Part shown: piece after piece, positions 8,002 to 18,416 of the stretch | Numbering within the stretch: position 1 is the first letter of the stretch | Layout: the number at the start of each line of letters is the position of its first letter | Source: Borrelia sp. A-FGy1 | Lineage (GTDB): Bacteria; Spirochaetota; Spirochaetia; Borreliales; Borreliaceae | Length of the DNA: 64,000 bases | Assembly: GCF_014084025.1 (NCBI RefSeq) | Contig: NZ_CP043682.1 | Coordinates: 1-64,000 of the forward strand | Reading direction: 5' to 3' | Notes under the pieces: generated by a model | Told to the model about the DNA's origin: nothing | What the model saw: the letters and a program-made list of their open reading frames with translations, nothing else | The model's database searches: none | Program-made: the position numbers and the translations under genes

Positions 8002-9102
8002 TTAATTCTCCTCCTTACTACTTTTCAATTTATTGTTAATATTTTTAATATCACTTAACATTTTTGAACCACTCAAAAATACAGAGAAAGGCTTTAAATA
8101 AGCTATATTGTCAACTATAACCTTTATAATTACTGTAAAAGGATATGCTATTAAAAGACCTACAATACCCCAAAGCCAACCCCAAAAGAAAAGAAAACAA
8201 AGCAATAAAAAAGGAGAAATATCAAGGCGATGTCCCTGCATTTTTGGCTCAAGAATATTTCCAATCAATACTTGAAGAGAAGTATTATATATCAATATAT
8301 AAAGCACCAAATTTAAATTAGGATAAAACTGTACTAAAGCAGCTATCACAATAAAAAATACAGCCAAAATTGACCCTATGCTTGGAATAAAATTAAAAAC
8401 AAATGTAAGTACTGCCCACACAAGAGGAAAATCTTGCCCAAACGAAGTCAACCCTATAAATACTAAAAATCCTGTTAAACAACTAACAAAAACCTTTATT
8501 ACTAAATACTTACTAATTTGATTATTTATTGTACCCAAAGCCTCAAAAAATCTCTCTGAAATAGAATGCCCAAATGCCTTTCTAACTTTTATATCAAAAA
8601 TATGTATTTCTGACAGCAAAAAATATAATAATAAAAACAAAACTACTAAGCTACTTGCAAAACCAATAATTTCATTAGATATCCTAGTTAAAAAAGGATA
8701 AATATATCCAGAAAAATCTATATTACCAATAATAGAACTATCTATCTTATATTTATCAAAAATATCTCTTATAATGAAAATTAATTGCTTTTGATAATAA
8801 GGCAACTGTTTTATCAAAATAGTAATACTATAATAAACAAAATTAAAAACTAAATAAGAAAACAAAAATAAGAAAAAGAAAATCACAAGTACGATCAAAA
8901 CTCTTGGAATTAGCAATCTTTTAAGAAAAGTATAAATAGGATATACTAAAAATCCAAGAACTACTGCAATTGACAAAGGTTTAAACACAGTCTGTGCTAT
9001 CTTTAAAATACTAATTAATATTATTACCAATACTATAGCATAAAAAACAGACTGAATTTTAAAAAATTTTAACTTATCCGTTGGTTCCAAATTCAAAGCC
9101 AT
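8002..9102 (-). CDS. AI-2E family transporter (TerC/TqsA/PerM-type permease)
   Basis: A 366-residue polytopic inner-membrane protein with about eight hydrophobic segments and the family's C-terminal signature (FNFIPSIGS, then NILEPKMQGHRLDISP). Family members export varied small molecules or ions; the autoinducer-2 label comes from TqsA and cannot be transferred safely. A strong ribosome binding site (GGGGGAGAG) precedes ATG 9102. It is first in the operon with trpS. The upstream 0.95 kb has only a decayed gene. The position matches BB_0006. Confidence 0.9.
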   Translation of the reverse strand: MALNLEPTDKLKFFKIQSVFYAIVLVIILISILKIAQTVFKPLSIAVVLGFLVYPIYTFLKRLLIPRVLIVLVIFFFLFLFSYLVFNFVYYSITILIKQLPYYQKQLIFIIRDIFDKYKIDSSIIGNIDFSGYIYPFLTRISNEIIGFASSLVVLFLLLYFLLSEIHIFDIKVRKAFGHSISERFFEALGTINNQISKYLVIKVFVSCLTGFLVFIGLTSFGQDFPLVWAVLTFVFNFIPSIGSILAVFFIVIAALVQFYPNLNLVLYILIYNTSLQVLIGNILEPKMQGHRLDISPFLLLCFLFFWGWLWGIVGLLIAYPFTVIIKVIVDNIAYLKPFSVFLSGSKMLSDIKNINNKLKSSKEEN

Positions 9103-9221
9103 CTTTACTTCTCTCCCCCTTTAACACTTAAATGATCCCATATAGCTCTTAAAATATATAAGTACCATTTTAGCAATAATTTAAAAAAGCTTAAAACTAT
9201 TAAACTATTTATATATTAAAA

Positions 9222-9839
9222 TTATATATTCTTTATCCAATTATATAATTCATTTACTATTTTACTGTAATTAGATTCAGCTACATAAATAACCCATTTT
9301 TATTCAAGTAAACTTTTAACTTCATTGTTATTATCACAATAAACTAATACTAATATATTTTTACAATGATCTAAATTATTATTTTAATATTTCAAAAGCT
9401 AAAATAGTATTAAATCCATTTGCAACATAAAATATATTTTCAATTTTCAAAAGAAATTTCTATTTTACTTTTTGTAGCTACTTCATTAATCTTATCATAA
9501 AATATTTATTAAAATCAAAAATTATACTTATTTTACTGTATACATACAAAATACACTGCTTAAATACTATTTTCTGAAACTTTACTATTCAAATTCTTAT
9601 ATCAAAATTCTCATAAAAGGATAAAAACACTATTTAACTATAAATTTGAAAATCCAAATTTTAGCAATATAAGTAAAAATTTATATCCCCCCTATCCCTT
9701 AAAGCATCTGACTAAACCTACTTTAAGCAATATAAATTTCGATTTAATTGATATCTTTATCTAAGTTTATATATTTTCTCAAATAATTCAATGACACAAC
9801 ATCTACAAATTCAAGAAATTTTAACCCTGAAAACTTAAA
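9222..9839 (-). pseudogene. decayed gene at the BB_0007 position
   Basis: The 945-bp gap between the permease gene and cdaA has no intact frame, but leftward it reads as protein in pieces across frames. From high to low coordinates: FSGLKFLEFVDVVSLNYL (near 9830-9780), DINFYLYC (near 9690), NSKVSENSI (near 9590), YDKINEVATKSKIEISFEN (near 9510-9455), IFYVANGFNTILAFEILK (near 9435-9382), then LVLVYCDNNNEVKSLLE, a stop, KWVIYVAESNYSKIVNELYN, ending at a stop at 9222. Several frameshifts and stops separate the pieces. An intact version probably exists in relatives as BB_0007; its function is not known to me. The rest of the gap shows nothing else. Confidence 0.65.
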
Positions 9840-10048
9840 TTATTATTTAAGTATTTAAAATATTTTCTTTAATATATTATAATTGCTAATGGAATAATTT
9901 ATTTATATGTCATTTCATCATATATCATTAAAATCAAATATTCAAACTATTCTTTCTTTCTTATTCATAAACAAAAATTAATTTAAATTAACACTAAGTT
10001 GTATTAAAATATATATATTCAATATAGTAATACAAAAAAATAAATAGA

Positions 10049-10825
10049 ATGTTTATGATAGATACAATTAATATAGTTCAAATAAAAGATACTCTTTCTA
10101 GAGTATTAGATATAAGCTTAATAAGTATTTTAGTTTATTATATATATAAAAACCTAGTTAATTCTTATTCTGTAAGCTTACTTAAAGGGATGATAATAAT
10201 TGCATCTATTGGAATTATTTCTTATTATTTCAATTTACACACTATAAACTGGCTATTAAACTACATAGCCAATATACTTCCTATTGCAATGCTTATATTA
10301 TTTAATCAAGAAATAAAAAAAATAATAATGCAAATTGGGAATTTCAACTTATCTTTTAAACTTGCAAACAGAAAAGAAGAAACTATTAAAACTATTTCTG
10401 AGATCATCAAAGCAATTAAACACTTATCAGAAAACAAATCCGGCAGCCTAATCTGCATTGAAAAAAAAATACAGTTAGAGCAAATAATAAATAAAGGAAT
10501 AAAACTAGATTCGATCGTATCTAATGAAATCTTAATATCTATTTTTGACTATGAAACACCTCTACACGACGGAGCTGTCATTATCAGCAATAATAAAATC
10601 GTTTATGCTGGATCTTTCCTGCCTCTATCTAATATTGAATCTATTAGCAAAACTTTTGGAACAAGACACAGAGCAGGCCTTGGAATCTCAGAAAGCTCAG
10701 ATGCAATAACAATAATAACCTCTGAAGAAACTGGATCTATATCACTCACAAGCAATGGAAAACTAGAGTATAATTTAAGTTTAAATGAAATTAGAAAAAA
10801 ATTAAATCTTACATTAATAGAATGA
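10049..10825 (+). CDS. cdaA: diadenylate cyclase CdaA (c-di-AMP synthase)
   Basis: Makes c-di-AMP from two ATP. The 258-residue protein has about three hydrophobic helices in residues 20-90, then the DAC (DisA_N) domain with both catalytic motifs: LHDGA at 172-176 and GTRHRAGLG at 204-212. The length and layout are those of CdaA (DacA) rather than DisA. ATG 10049 has only a weak A-rich leader, and ATG 10055 two codons in is an alternative. Its stop overlaps the start of cdaR by 4 bp, giving the cdaA-cdaR pair seen widely. It begins a rightward operon running to priA. Confidence 0.95.
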   Translation: MFMIDTINIVQIKDTLSRVLDISLISILVYYIYKNLVNSYSVSLLKGMIIIASIGIISYYFNLHTINWLLNYIANILPIAMLILFNQEIKKIIMQIGNFNLSFKLANRKEETIKTISEIIKAIKHLSENKSGSLICIEKKIQLEQIINKGIKLDSIVSNEILISIFDYETPLHDGAVIISNNKIVYAGSFLPLSNIESISKTFGTRHRAGLGISESSDAITIITSEETGSISLTSNGKLEYNLSLNEIRKKLNLTLIE

Positions 10826-11817
10826 ATATAAACAAAAAAATTAAAAATATAACAAAATTTTTTTTTGAAGATTGGCAAAATAAATCCATTTCTATTTTAA
10901 TAGCTATTGTAATGTTTATAACATTTTACTTAAATAATATAGAATCAATTACAATAGAAAAAGAATTTAAAATTTTACTAAAAGATGAAATCACATTAGG
11001 TAAAATTCCTGATTTCACAAAAATATTACTTACAATAAAAATTAATAAAGAAAATTTAAAATACTTAGATCTTGATCGTGTAATATTATTCGTCGAAGCT
11101 ACAAACATAAAAGAAGCAGGGAAATATGAACTTCCAATAAAAATCAAAAACCTTAATTCTATCCCTATCTCTGAATACAGTCTTTCAAAAAAAACAATTT
11201 CACTAAATCTTGATAAAAAAACCTCAAAATTAGTCAAAGTTGAGCCTAAATTTACACTAATTGAAAAAGAAAACAAAGGAGAATATTTTATTGCTAAATA
11301 TAATATTTCACCTGAAAAATTAACAATATATGGTCCTGAAAAAGTAATACAAACAATTAATACAATTAAAACTGAAATAAAAGAATTTGACACAAGAACA
11401 ATATTTATATCAGAATATCTTGAAGTAGTATCTCCAGATCCACTTATAACACTTGATAAAAGTCATGTAATAGTAACTATTACATTAAGCAAAAAATATA
11501 CACACACAACAATAAAAAATCCCAATTTGATTTTCAATAATCTTAAAAATGGATTAGAAATAAAAAATAAAGACAAAATTTTAAATCCAGAAAACGAAAT
11601 GTTTATTAAAATAAGAAGCAGACTATCAGAGAAAATAATTAAAATGCATATAGATAACAAAAATATCAATTTTAATCTAGATTTAAGTCATATCGAAATC
11701 CCTGGCATTTACAATGTTAATGCAGATATAATTTTTAAAAACAATACTCACGGTATAGAGGTTTATGAACAAGAACCCAAAACAATAAGACTAGAGGTAA
11801 TTCAAAGTGAACAATAA
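10822..11817 (+). CDS. cdaR: YbbR-domain protein, CdaA regulator CdaR
   Basis: A bitopic membrane protein of 331 residues: a short cytoplasmic part, one membrane helix at about 24-41, and an extracytoplasmic region built of YbbR-like beta-rich repeats (about 45-330; for example [21 protein letters not shown]). In Firmicutes, CdaR binds CdaA and modulates c-di-AMP synthesis; that role is inferred here from the 4-bp overlap with cdaA. The coding strand is A-rich and the protein is Lys/Asn/Ile-rich, as for other rightward genes here. Confidence 0.85.
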   Translation: MNINKKIKNITKFFFEDWQNKSISILIAIVMFITFYLNNIESITIEKEFKILLKDEITLGKIPDFTKILLTIKINKENLKYLDLDRVILFVEATNIKEAGKYELPIKIKNLNSIPISEYSLSKKTISLNLDKKTSKLVKVEPKFTLIEKENKGEYFIAKYNISPEKLTIYGPEKVIQTINTIKTEIKEFDTRTIFISEYLEVVSPDPLITLDKSHVIVTITLSKKYTHTTIKNPNLIFNNLKNGLEIKNKDKILNPENEMFIKIRSRLSEKIIKMHIDNKNINFNLDLSHIEIPGIYNVNADIIFKNNTHGIEVYEQEPKTIRLEVIQSEQ

Positions 11818-12202
11818 AAATAAAACTATGAAATCAATAGGATGTGATATAATACAAATTATAAGACTTAGCAGTTTCTTAAAAAATAAAAAAAAATTAG
11901 AGAGATTTTTTACACAAAGAGAAATTGAAAATTTAGAAATGAAAGGAAAAGGATTTTTAGAAAGTTTAGCTGGTAAATTTGCAGCAAAGGAAGCTCTTAT
12001 CAAATCTTTAAGCCCTTTATTAGAAAATAAAATTAAATACTCTCTTAAAGATATTGAAGTCGTCAAATTACCAGCTGGAAATATTGTATTTAAATTACAC
12101 AATAATATTGAAAGCTTAATTGAACAAAAGAGCTTAAAATTATACTTAACCATCTCACACGAAAGGGAGTATGCTATTGCATTTGTAATGGTAGAAAATT
12201 AA
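11807..12202 (+). CDS. acpS: holo-[acyl-carrier-protein] synthase
   Basis: Transfers 4'-phosphopantetheine from CoA to a serine of acyl carrier protein. The AcpS signatures are IGCDIIQI (metal-binding D14) and [12 protein letters not shown] (E62). The GTG at 11807 has AGAGG nine bases upstream, and the start overlaps cdaR by 11 bp. ATG 11828 (giving MKSIGCDI) is closer to the usual N-terminus of the family but has no ribosome binding site. At 131 (or 124) residues it is close to normal length. Borrelia has little fatty-acid synthesis, so the acyl carrier it serves is an open question. Confidence 0.92.
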   Translation: MNNKNKTMKSIGCDIIQIIRLSSFLKNKKKLERFFTQREIENLEMKGKGFLESLAGKFAAKEALIKSLSPLLENKIKYSLKDIEVVKLPAGNIVFKLHNNIESLIEQKSLKLYLTISHEREYAIAFVMVEN

Positions 12203-12205
12203 TTT

Positions 12206-13054
12206 ATGAAAAAGATATCATATTTTACAAAATACGAGATTGAATGTCCTTTATGTAGCTATAAATTTAGGAAAGAAGACCTTTTAACAGGAAGTAGTCG
12301 ATTAATATCTGGAGAACTAAAAGTTGATTTAAAAAGAGAATATGTAAAAAATGAAAAATATGGGAATATATACCCTAGAATATATTCGATCATAGTATGC
12401 CCTAATTGTTACCTAGCTGCCTTCCCAAATGAATTTAATGCAATAACATTTGCTAGTAACCAAACAAAGAAACTTTTAATAAATTGCGAGCAAAAACGAA
12501 AAGAAATAAACTCACTTTTTGAATATAATTTAGATTTTAATAAACCAAGAGGCCTTAAAGAAGGAGCTGCCAGTTATATATTTGCTATGATGTGCTATGA
12601 GTTTATTGATAAAAACCACAATCCGACTCTAAATCAAGCAAAATGTGCAATAAGATCAGCCTGGATTTTTGAAGATCTTCACAAAGAAGATCCAAATAAA
12701 AATTATAACTACTTGCAAAAAATATTTTATTATAAAGCAGCTTATCTTTATAAATTAACAATTGAAAAAGAACAAGACAACTCAGAGCCAATCTCTACTG
12801 AAGCAATATTTGGCCCTGATACTGATAAGAATTATGGATATGACAGCGCTCTTTATTTATCAGGATTACTAGAATATTTTTATGGAAGTAAAGAAAATAA
12901 AGAATATAGATATAATCAATTAGTTGAAATTAAAACCACACTTTCTAAAATAGCTGGAATGGGAAAATCATCAAGAGAAAAACCTTCAATACTTTTAGAC
13001 AAAATAAAAGAAGTTTATTTTAAAATTTCAAAAGAAATAAAAACTTTAAAATAA
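12206..13054 (+). CDS. DUF2225 protein with a four-cysteine zinc site
   Basis: A 282-residue soluble protein. It has two CxxC pairs, CPLC at 14-17 and CPNC at 65-68, likely binding one zinc, and then a helical region with TPR-like character (AIRSAWIFEDLHKED, YYKAAYLYKLTIE, YDSALYLSGLLEYFYG). This is the DUF2225 layout. The role is unknown. It starts 3 bp after acpS and its stop is immediately followed by truA, so it belongs to the cdaA-priA operon. The position matches BB_0011. Confidence 0.8.
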   Translation: MKKISYFTKYEIECPLCSYKFRKEDLLTGSSRLISGELKVDLKREYVKNEKYGNIYPRIYSIIVCPNCYLAAFPNEFNAITFASNQTKKLLINCEQKRKEINSLFEYNLDFNKPRGLKEGAASYIFAMMCYEFIDKNHNPTLNQAKCAIRSAWIFEDLHKEDPNKNYNYLQKIFYYKAAYLYKLTIEKEQDNSEPISTEAIFGPDTDKNYGYDSALYLSGLLEYFYGSKENKEYRYNQLVEIKTTLSKIAGMGKSSREKPSILLDKIKEVYFKISKEIKTLK

Positions 13055-13792
13055 ATGAAAAAAATATTTGCAGAAATAGCATATGATGGATCTCTGTATC
13101 ATGGATTTCAAATTCAACCTAAAAGTCCAACAGTACAAGGAGAAATTGAAAAGGCTCTAAAAAAAATAATCAAAACAAAAATCAAAATTCATTCATCGGG
13201 TAGAACTGATAAAGGAGTTCATGCAAAAGGGCAAGTAATATCTTTTTCTATAAACATAGATATTTCCCCAAAAAACTTAAAAATAGCATTAAATTCTCTA
13301 TTAAAGGATGGCATTAGGATAGTAAAATTAAAATATATAAAAGATGAATTTCAACCTAGATTTCATGCTAAAAGAAGAAAATATAGTTATTATATACTCA
13401 ACAATGAAAATCACTATCCTTGGGAAGCATATCAAGCTTATTATGTAAAGAAAAAATTAAATATCAATAGATTAAATAAAATGTCTGAAATGTTAATTGG
13501 AACACATGACTTTACTACCTTTTCATGCATAAGAGATAAAACAAATTCAAAAATAAAAAAAATTTATTTCGCTAGATTTAAGAAAAAAAATAAGTTTATT
13601 GTCTTTGAAATAATAGGCTCTTCTTTTTTATGGAAAATGATAAGATCAATAGTAGGTACAATGCTTGACATAGAAATAAAAAATGAATCTACTTATACCT
13701 TTATAGAAATTTTAAGCTCAAAGAACAGAAACCTTGCAAGGACAACAGCACCCGCAAAAGCTTTATTTTTAGACAAGGTTTATTATGAATAA
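13055..13792 (+). CDS. truA: tRNA pseudouridine(38-40) synthase
   Basis: Isomerises uridines 38-40 in the tRNA anticodon arm. The 245-residue enzyme has the catalytic motif GRTDKGVHA with D52, the N-terminal AYDGSLYHGFQIQP block, and the later RRKYSYYI and FLWKMIRSIVG blocks of the TruA family. It starts directly after the stop of the DUF2225 gene and overlaps the next gene by 8 bp, so translation is probably coupled. Confidence 0.96.
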   Translation: MKKIFAEIAYDGSLYHGFQIQPKSPTVQGEIEKALKKIIKTKIKIHSSGRTDKGVHAKGQVISFSINIDISPKNLKIALNSLLKDGIRIVKLKYIKDEFQPRFHAKRRKYSYYILNNENHYPWEAYQAYYVKKKLNINRLNKMSEMLIGTHDFTTFSCIRDKTNSKIKKIYFARFKKKNKFIVFEIIGSSFLWKMIRSIVGTMLDIEIKNESTYTFIEILSSKNRNLARTTAPAKALFLDKVYYE

Positions 13793-14351
13793 AATCAAAT
13801 TAATTAAAAAATTGATACTTCTAAGAATGCTTAAAAATAATATATTAGGTAATCTTTATGAAAATAAAGAAGAAGAACTTAAGAAAATCAAAAACAAAAT
13901 AAGAAAATTTAAAAATATAAAAGTACTAAACAAAAAAATACAAAAAAATACAAAATTAATAAAAACAATAGAATATAATAAAAACAAAAATGAAGAAAAA
14001 AACTTATTAATAGTATATATAGATAAAAAATACCTAAATAAAAGCGCAAAAGAAATAGTAAAAAAATGGTGTAAAAGTATTAATATATTAAATTATAAAA
14101 TAATAGATAATTTTAATATGCTAAGCTTAGAAATCAATAAACAACCTAAAGCAATCCTATCTTGCGAAGAAGTAGAATTTTTTTTAAATCAAAAATTAAG
14201 AATTCAAATTGTAAGAGGATTTGAGCTTAGATTTAAAGGGATTCCATTAGTATTTACATATCTTCCCTTCAATCAAATTAAAAATCCAATACTAAAAAAA
14301 GAGATCTGGCAAGACTTAAAAATAATAAAAGGTATAATAAAATATGGATGA
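13785..14351 (+). CDS. conserved Borrelia protein of unknown function, Lys-rich
   Basis: A 188-residue basic soluble protein. The N-terminal half (1-75) is very Lys/Asn-rich and probably helical. The C-terminal half has a more ordered look (CEEVEFFLNQKLRIQIVRGF, GIPLVFTYLPFNQI). It overlaps truA by 8 bp and priA by 8 bp, so it is tightly coupled to both. I know of no named family. The coupling to priA hints at a nucleic-acid-related job, but that is only context. The position matches BB_0013. Confidence 0.75.
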   Translation: MNKIKLIKKLILLRMLKNNILGNLYENKEEELKKIKNKIRKFKNIKVLNKKIQKNTKLIKTIEYNKNKNEEKNLLIVYIDKKYLNKSAKEIVKKWCKSINILNYKIIDNFNMLSLEINKQPKAILSCEEVEFFLNQKLRIQIVRGFELRFKGIPLVFTYLPFNQIKNPILKKEIWQDLKIIKGIIKYG

Positions 14352-16329
14352 TAATCTAAATAACACCTTTTATTACGAAGTAGCCTTTAAAATCCCTGTA
14401 AATAAGGTTTTTTTTTATAAACACAACTTCAAATTAAAAATAGGAATAAGAGTCATAACGAACTTTAATGGAAGAGAAACACTTGGAATAATAATCAAAA
14501 GATATTCTAAAGACGAGTTTAAAAGAGATTTTACATTTGAAATTAAAGATATACTAAAAATTATTGATGAAAATGCACTAATAACAGAACATAATATTAA
14601 TCTTGCAAATTGGATTAGCAGAAAAACATTTTCTGGATTTGGAGAAGCTTTATTTTATGGACTACCTAAAAGTTCAACTTCAAGCAGAATAAGCAAAGTA
14701 ATAAAAAATAAAGAAAATAAAAATTTAAACTCAACTACACTAATTCAATTAGATGAAAAACAAAATAACATTTATCAAGAAATCATAGAATCAAAAACAC
14801 AAAATATATTTTACTTATTTGGGGTGCCTGGATCTGGAAAAACAGAAATATTTATCAAATTATGCGAATATTATTTAGAAAAAGAAAAACAAATAATTTT
14901 TCTAATTCCCGAAATCTCTTTAGGTTATCAAATAATCAAAAGAATCAAGTCGAAGTTAATCACAAATAAGATTTACGAATATAACTCAAAAACAACAAAT
15001 TCAAAAAAAGTTTTAACATGGAACAAAGTAAAAAACGGAGAAAGCTTGATTATAATTGGAATTAAGAGTGCATTAATGTTACCATTCAAAAATTTAGGAC
15101 TGATAATAATGGATGAAGAACATGAACACACATATAAATCTGAAAATACTCCAAGATTCCATTCAAGACACATAGGTTTCTTTTTACAAGGTGTATTTAA
15201 TTCCAAATTTGTAATGGGAAGCGCAACACCATCACTTGAAGCATACATGGCAATGGAAAATAATCAGATAAAAAAAATGATATTAAAAAATAAATTTTTT
15301 AATAAAACTGCTAAAGAAATTAAAATAATAGATATGAAAAAAGAACGCCACATTATATCGTCAGAATTACTTTATAACATACAAAAAAGCCTAATTAACA
15401 AAAGACAAGTTTTAATATTTTTCAATAAAAGAGGATACTCAAAAATACTTGAATGTAAAATTTGCGGATATATAATCTGCTGTCCAAATTGTTCTTTTAA
15501 CTTAACATATCATAAAAATAAAAACAAACTCATTTGTCATTATTGCAACCACAAAATAAACGTAATAAACAATTGTCCTGATTGCAATGCAAAAAACATT
15601 ACATATAAAATATATGGGATTCAATTTATTGAAAGAGAGCTAAGAAATCTTTTACCAAATGCAAGAATAGCAAGAACAGATTCTGACCTTAATAAAAAAG
15701 ATATTATCAATACAATAACTGATTTTGAAAATGAAAAACTAGACATTTTAATTGGTACACAAATTATTGCAAAAGGATTTAATTTTAAACAAATACAAAC
15801 TCTAGGAATTATTAATGCTGATGTTGGAATTGGACTTCCTGATTTTAGGAGTAGTGAAAGAATATTTGCAATAATTTCACAAGTATTAGGTAGAGCTGCA
15901 AGATTTCAAAGTGACAACACAATTATTATTCAAACAAAAAATCCCAATTATTATGCAATAAAATATGCTTATAAAGGTAATTATGAAGCATTTTATAAAG
16001 AAGAAATAAAAATCCGCAAAGAACTTAATTATCCACCCTTCAAAAAAATAATTAGAATAATAGTTAGAAGCCATAAAAAAGACTCTGCAAAACATAAATG
16101 CTTAGAATTTTTTGAAATATCCAAAAAATTTTTAAATGAAAAAATTGAATATCTAGGTCCTTCAAAAGCCCCTATGTCAAAAATAGCTAAACACTATAGA
16201 TATAACATAATATACTTATCAAAATCCTTCAATTTACTAGAAAAACTAATAAGATATACACAAGAAAAAATAAAAATAACAAAGGATACGCATATAGAAA
16301 TAGACTATTACCCAATTTCTCTAATTTAA
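14344..16329 (+). CDS. priA: primosomal protein N' (replication restart helicase PriA)
   Basis: A 3'-5' helicase that recognises stalled forks and recombination intermediates and reloads the replisome. The 661-residue protein has the 3'-DNA-binding N-terminus, Walker A GVPGSGKT at 160-167, DEEH at 257-260, a GSATP motif near 292, and eight cysteines binding two zincs (C371, C374, C380, C383, C398, C401, C411, C414). The C-terminal helicase lobe includes IIAKGFNF and VLGRAAR. It ends the rightward operon and overlaps the end of the convergent udk by 4 bp. Confidence 0.96.
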   Translation: MDDNLNNTFYYEVAFKIPVNKVFFYKHNFKLKIGIRVITNFNGRETLGIIIKRYSKDEFKRDFTFEIKDILKIIDENALITEHNINLANWISRKTFSGFGEALFYGLPKSSTSSRISKVIKNKENKNLNSTTLIQLDEKQNNIYQEIIESKTQNIFYLFGVPGSGKTEIFIKLCEYYLEKEKQIIFLIPEISLGYQIIKRIKSKLITNKIYEYNSKTTNSKKVLTWNKVKNGESLIIIGIKSALMLPFKNLGLIIMDEEHEHTYKSENTPRFHSRHIGFFLQGVFNSKFVMGSATPSLEAYMAMENNQIKKMILKNKFFNKTAKEIKIIDMKKERHIISSELLYNIQKSLINKRQVLIFFNKRGYSKILECKICGYIICCPNCSFNLTYHKNKNKLICHYCNHKINVINNCPDCNAKNITYKIYGIQFIERELRNLLPNARIARTDSDLNKKDIINTITDFENEKLDILIGTQIIAKGFNFKQIQTLGIINADVGIGLPDFRSSERIFAIISQVLGRAARFQSDNTIIIQTKNPNYYAIKYAYKGNYEAFYKEEIKIRKELNYPPFKKIIRIIVRSHKKDSAKHKCLEFFEISKKFLNEKIEYLGPSKAPMSKIAKHYRYNIIYLSKSFNLLEKLIRYTQEKIKITKDTHIEIDYYPISLI

Positions 16330-16946
16330 AAAAAATCCGAACTATCTTTCCCAAGAGCTCTTAAAAAAGATGAAAGCACATAAAGAGCTCTATCATTATG
16401 TCCTCCCTCAGGAATAATAAGATCAGCATACTCCTTAGTGGGCTCAATAAATCTATAATATCCTGCTCTAGTAGTATTTAAATACTGTTCTATAACCGAT
16501 TTCAATGTACGTCCTCTTTTGGACATATCTCTTTCAAGTCTTCTAATAAACCTAATATCATTAGGTGTGTCAATGTATATCTTCAAATCTATTAGATTCC
16601 GTACTCTTTCTTCAACAAAAATCATAATACCTTCAACAATAACAACAGGAGTTGGATATATCTCTATGGTTTCCGGTTTCCTTATATGATTAATAAAATC
16701 ATAAAGAGGCATATTAATTGGTTCATTGTGTTTTAATTTTCTTAACTGTTCATAAAATAAATTATTATCAAAAGCATCTGGATGGTCAAAATTAACATTT
16801 AAAAACTGATATTCATAATCACCAACACTTTTATAATAATTATCTTGAGATATAAGAACAAATTCAGGAATAACTTCACTAATTTTATTAACAACTGTAG
16901 TCTTTCCACTTCCAGACCCACCTGCTATTCCAATAATCTTAACCAT
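16326..16946 (-). CDS. udk: uridine kinase
   Basis: Phosphorylates uridine or cytidine with ATP or GTP, a salvage step that matters in a spirochaete without de novo pyrimidine synthesis. The 206-residue protein has the P-loop GGSGSGKT at 9-16, the HPDAFD block that binds the nucleoside, and the [12 protein letters not shown] lid region. Its start overlaps the end of the rhodanese-like gene by 8 bp, and its stop overlaps that of priA by 4 bp. Confidence 0.95.
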   Translation of the reverse strand: MVKIIGIAGGSGSGKTTVVNKISEVIPEFVLISQDNYYKSVGDYEYQFLNVNFDHPDAFDNNLFYEQLRKLKHNEPINMPLYDFINHIRKPETIEIYPTPVVIVEGIMIFVEERVRNLIDLKIYIDTPNDIRFIRRLERDMSKRGRTLKSVIEQYLNTTRAGYYRFIEPTKEYADLIIPEGGHNDRALYVLSSFLRALGKDSSDFF

Positions 16947-17319
16947 TACCTTCTTCTTGCAATTTAGGCATATTTTTCAAAGTTCCTGCAACAAATATAT
17001 TCTTAAATCCTACTCCTCTTAAAATTTTTTCCGCTTCAAAACACTTATTAAAGCTTCTACCATAAATTATTATTTGATTATCAATACTACCTAACTTACC
17101 TTTCTTAGCAAATAAATTATTAAAAGGAATGTTAACCGCCTTTACATAGTGAGCTTTATTATACTCCTTAGTAGATCTAATATCTAATATTATTGCTCCT
17201 TCTTTAATTCTCTTTAACAAAGCTAGATTAGACCTCTTCATCTTTAAAATAATAAAAATCCAAATATAAAAAATAAAGAAAAGTATTAAAAGTATAAACT
17301 TTAAATAATCTACTAGCAT
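16939..17319 (-). CDS. membrane-anchored rhodanese-like protein lacking the catalytic Cys
   Basis: A 126-residue protein with a membrane helix (about 5-26) and a rhodanese domain: [21 protein letters not shown], then INIPF, then IIIYGRSF. In active rhodaneses the active-site loop begins with Cys right after the VVYC-type strand. Here that position is Gly87 (YGRS), and the only nearby Cys is C93, six residues later. Sulfurtransferase activity by the usual mechanism is therefore unlikely; a binding or regulatory role is more plausible. It overlaps udk. The position matches BB_0016, sometimes labelled glpE. Confidence 0.8.
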   Translation of the reverse strand: MLVDYLKFILLILFFIFYIWIFIILKMKRSNLALLKRIKEGAIILDIRSTKEYNKAHYVKAVNIPFNNLFAKKGKLGSIDNQIIIYGRSFNKCFEAEKILRGVGFKNIFVAGTLKNMPKLQEEGNG

Positions 17320-17352
17320 ATTATTTATAAAACAATAATATCAAAAAAAAAG

Positions 17353-17384
17353 AAACAATTTCAATAAAATAAAATTGTTTTTTT
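17353..17384. terminator. A/T-rich hairpin with T-runs on both strands
   Basis: AAACAATTT at 17353-17361 pairs with AAATTGTTT at 17372-17380. T-runs follow the stem in both directions. It lies in the gap between the divergent rhodanese-like and YitT genes, upstream of both, so it does not end any visible gene. It may be a leader hairpin or simply A/T-rich symmetry. Confidence 0.3.
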
Positions 17385-17450
17385 AATAAAATTAATATAG
17401 AATTCAAGTGAATTAATAATTTTGCATTAAAGAGTAAGTCATAAGTCAAC

Positions 17451-18416
17451 ATGAAAAAAAAAAGGAAAAAGTGGAAAAGGATAAAGCAAAAAACTAGGTT
17501 TATTATACGCATAATACTTAGAAAACAACTTAAAAATATCTTTAAAGACCCTAAACTAATCTTAATTAGTACATTACAGATAATAATTGGTTCTCTTTTA
17601 ATGGCAATATCTACAAATATTCTATATATCCCACATGGTCTTTTGAGTGGAGGAATTGCTGGGATTGCTTTAATGCTTCATTACCTTTTAAGATTCAACT
17701 TAGGTATCACAATATTTATTTTAAACATTCCACTATTCATTCTTGGGATTAAATTTTTAAACATAACATTTGTAATTCAAAGCTGGATTGCAATGGCTTT
17801 ATATTCCATAATGGTAAACTATTCACAATTTCTGCAAGGCAAAGTGCAACTCAATGACATGATGCTTGTATCTATTTTAGCAGGCCTCATATCAGGACTT
17901 GGACTCGGCTTAATATTTAGAGCAAAAGGATCATCAGGGGGTTCAGACATAATATCTATGATAATTAAAGAAAAATATTCAATTAGTATTGGAACTACAA
18001 ACTTTCTTTTTAATCTTGCTATATTATTAATAGCAGCTGTTTTTTTTAATGTTGAAATTGCTCTCTATACTTTAATTGCTTCTTTTGTAACATCTGTTAT
18101 GACAGATAAAGCAAGTATAGGGTTTGGTAACCAAAAAGCAATATTTATTATCTCAGATAAAGGAAAAGAAATATCTTACCTGATTACAAATAAACTAAAA
18201 GTAGCAGCTACACTAATTGATGGACAAGGTGCTTGGGCAGGAAACGATAAAACTATAGTTTTCATAGTGGTTCCCACAATACGTATGTCAAGAATTAAAT
18301 ATATTTCTCAAAAAGTAGACCCCAATTGTTTTATTACAGTACTTAATACAAACGAAATAACTGGTGGTAAAAAAATTACAGAATCAGTTCAACCTAAACA
18401 AATTACTGAAACTTAA
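17451..18416 (+). CDS. YitT family membrane protein (DUF161/DUF2179)
   Basis: A 321-residue protein with a very basic start (KKKRKKWKRIKQK), about five membrane helices between residues 38 and 215 (including GGIAGIALML and AGLISGLGLGLIF), and a C-terminal cytoplasmic DUF2179 domain (IFIISDKGKEISYLIT ... FITVLNTNEITGG). The transport substrate of YitT proteins is not established. There is no strong ribosome binding site before ATG 17451. It is transcribed alone and converges on rluD, with stops overlapping by 4 bp. The position matches BB_0017. Confidence 0.85.
   Translation: MKKKRKKWKRIKQKTRFIIRIILRKQLKNIFKDPKLILISTLQIIIGSLLMAISTNILYIPHGLLSGGIAGIALMLHYLLRFNLGITIFILNIPLFILGIKFLNITFVIQSWIAMALYSIMVNYSQFLQGKVQLNDMMLVSILAGLISGLGLGLIFRAKGSSGGSDIISMIIKEKYSISIGTTNFLFNLAILLIAAVFFNVEIALYTLIASFVTSVMTDKASIGFGNQKAIFIISDKGKEISYLITNKLKVAATLIDGQGAWAGNDKTIVFIVVPTIRMSRIKYISQKVDPNCFITVLNTNEITGGKKITESVQPKQITET

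Noticed and set aside
10926..11669. Leftward frames opposite cdaR
   Set aside because: They are shadows of an A-rich coding strand; the YbbR gene on the + strand is clear and in an operon.
17321..17512. A 63-codon leftward hydrophobic frame (MRIINLVFCFILFHFF)
   Set aside because: It is Phe/Leu-rich because it is antisense to the A-rich start of the YitT gene. There is no ribosome binding site, and it would overlap that gene's start.
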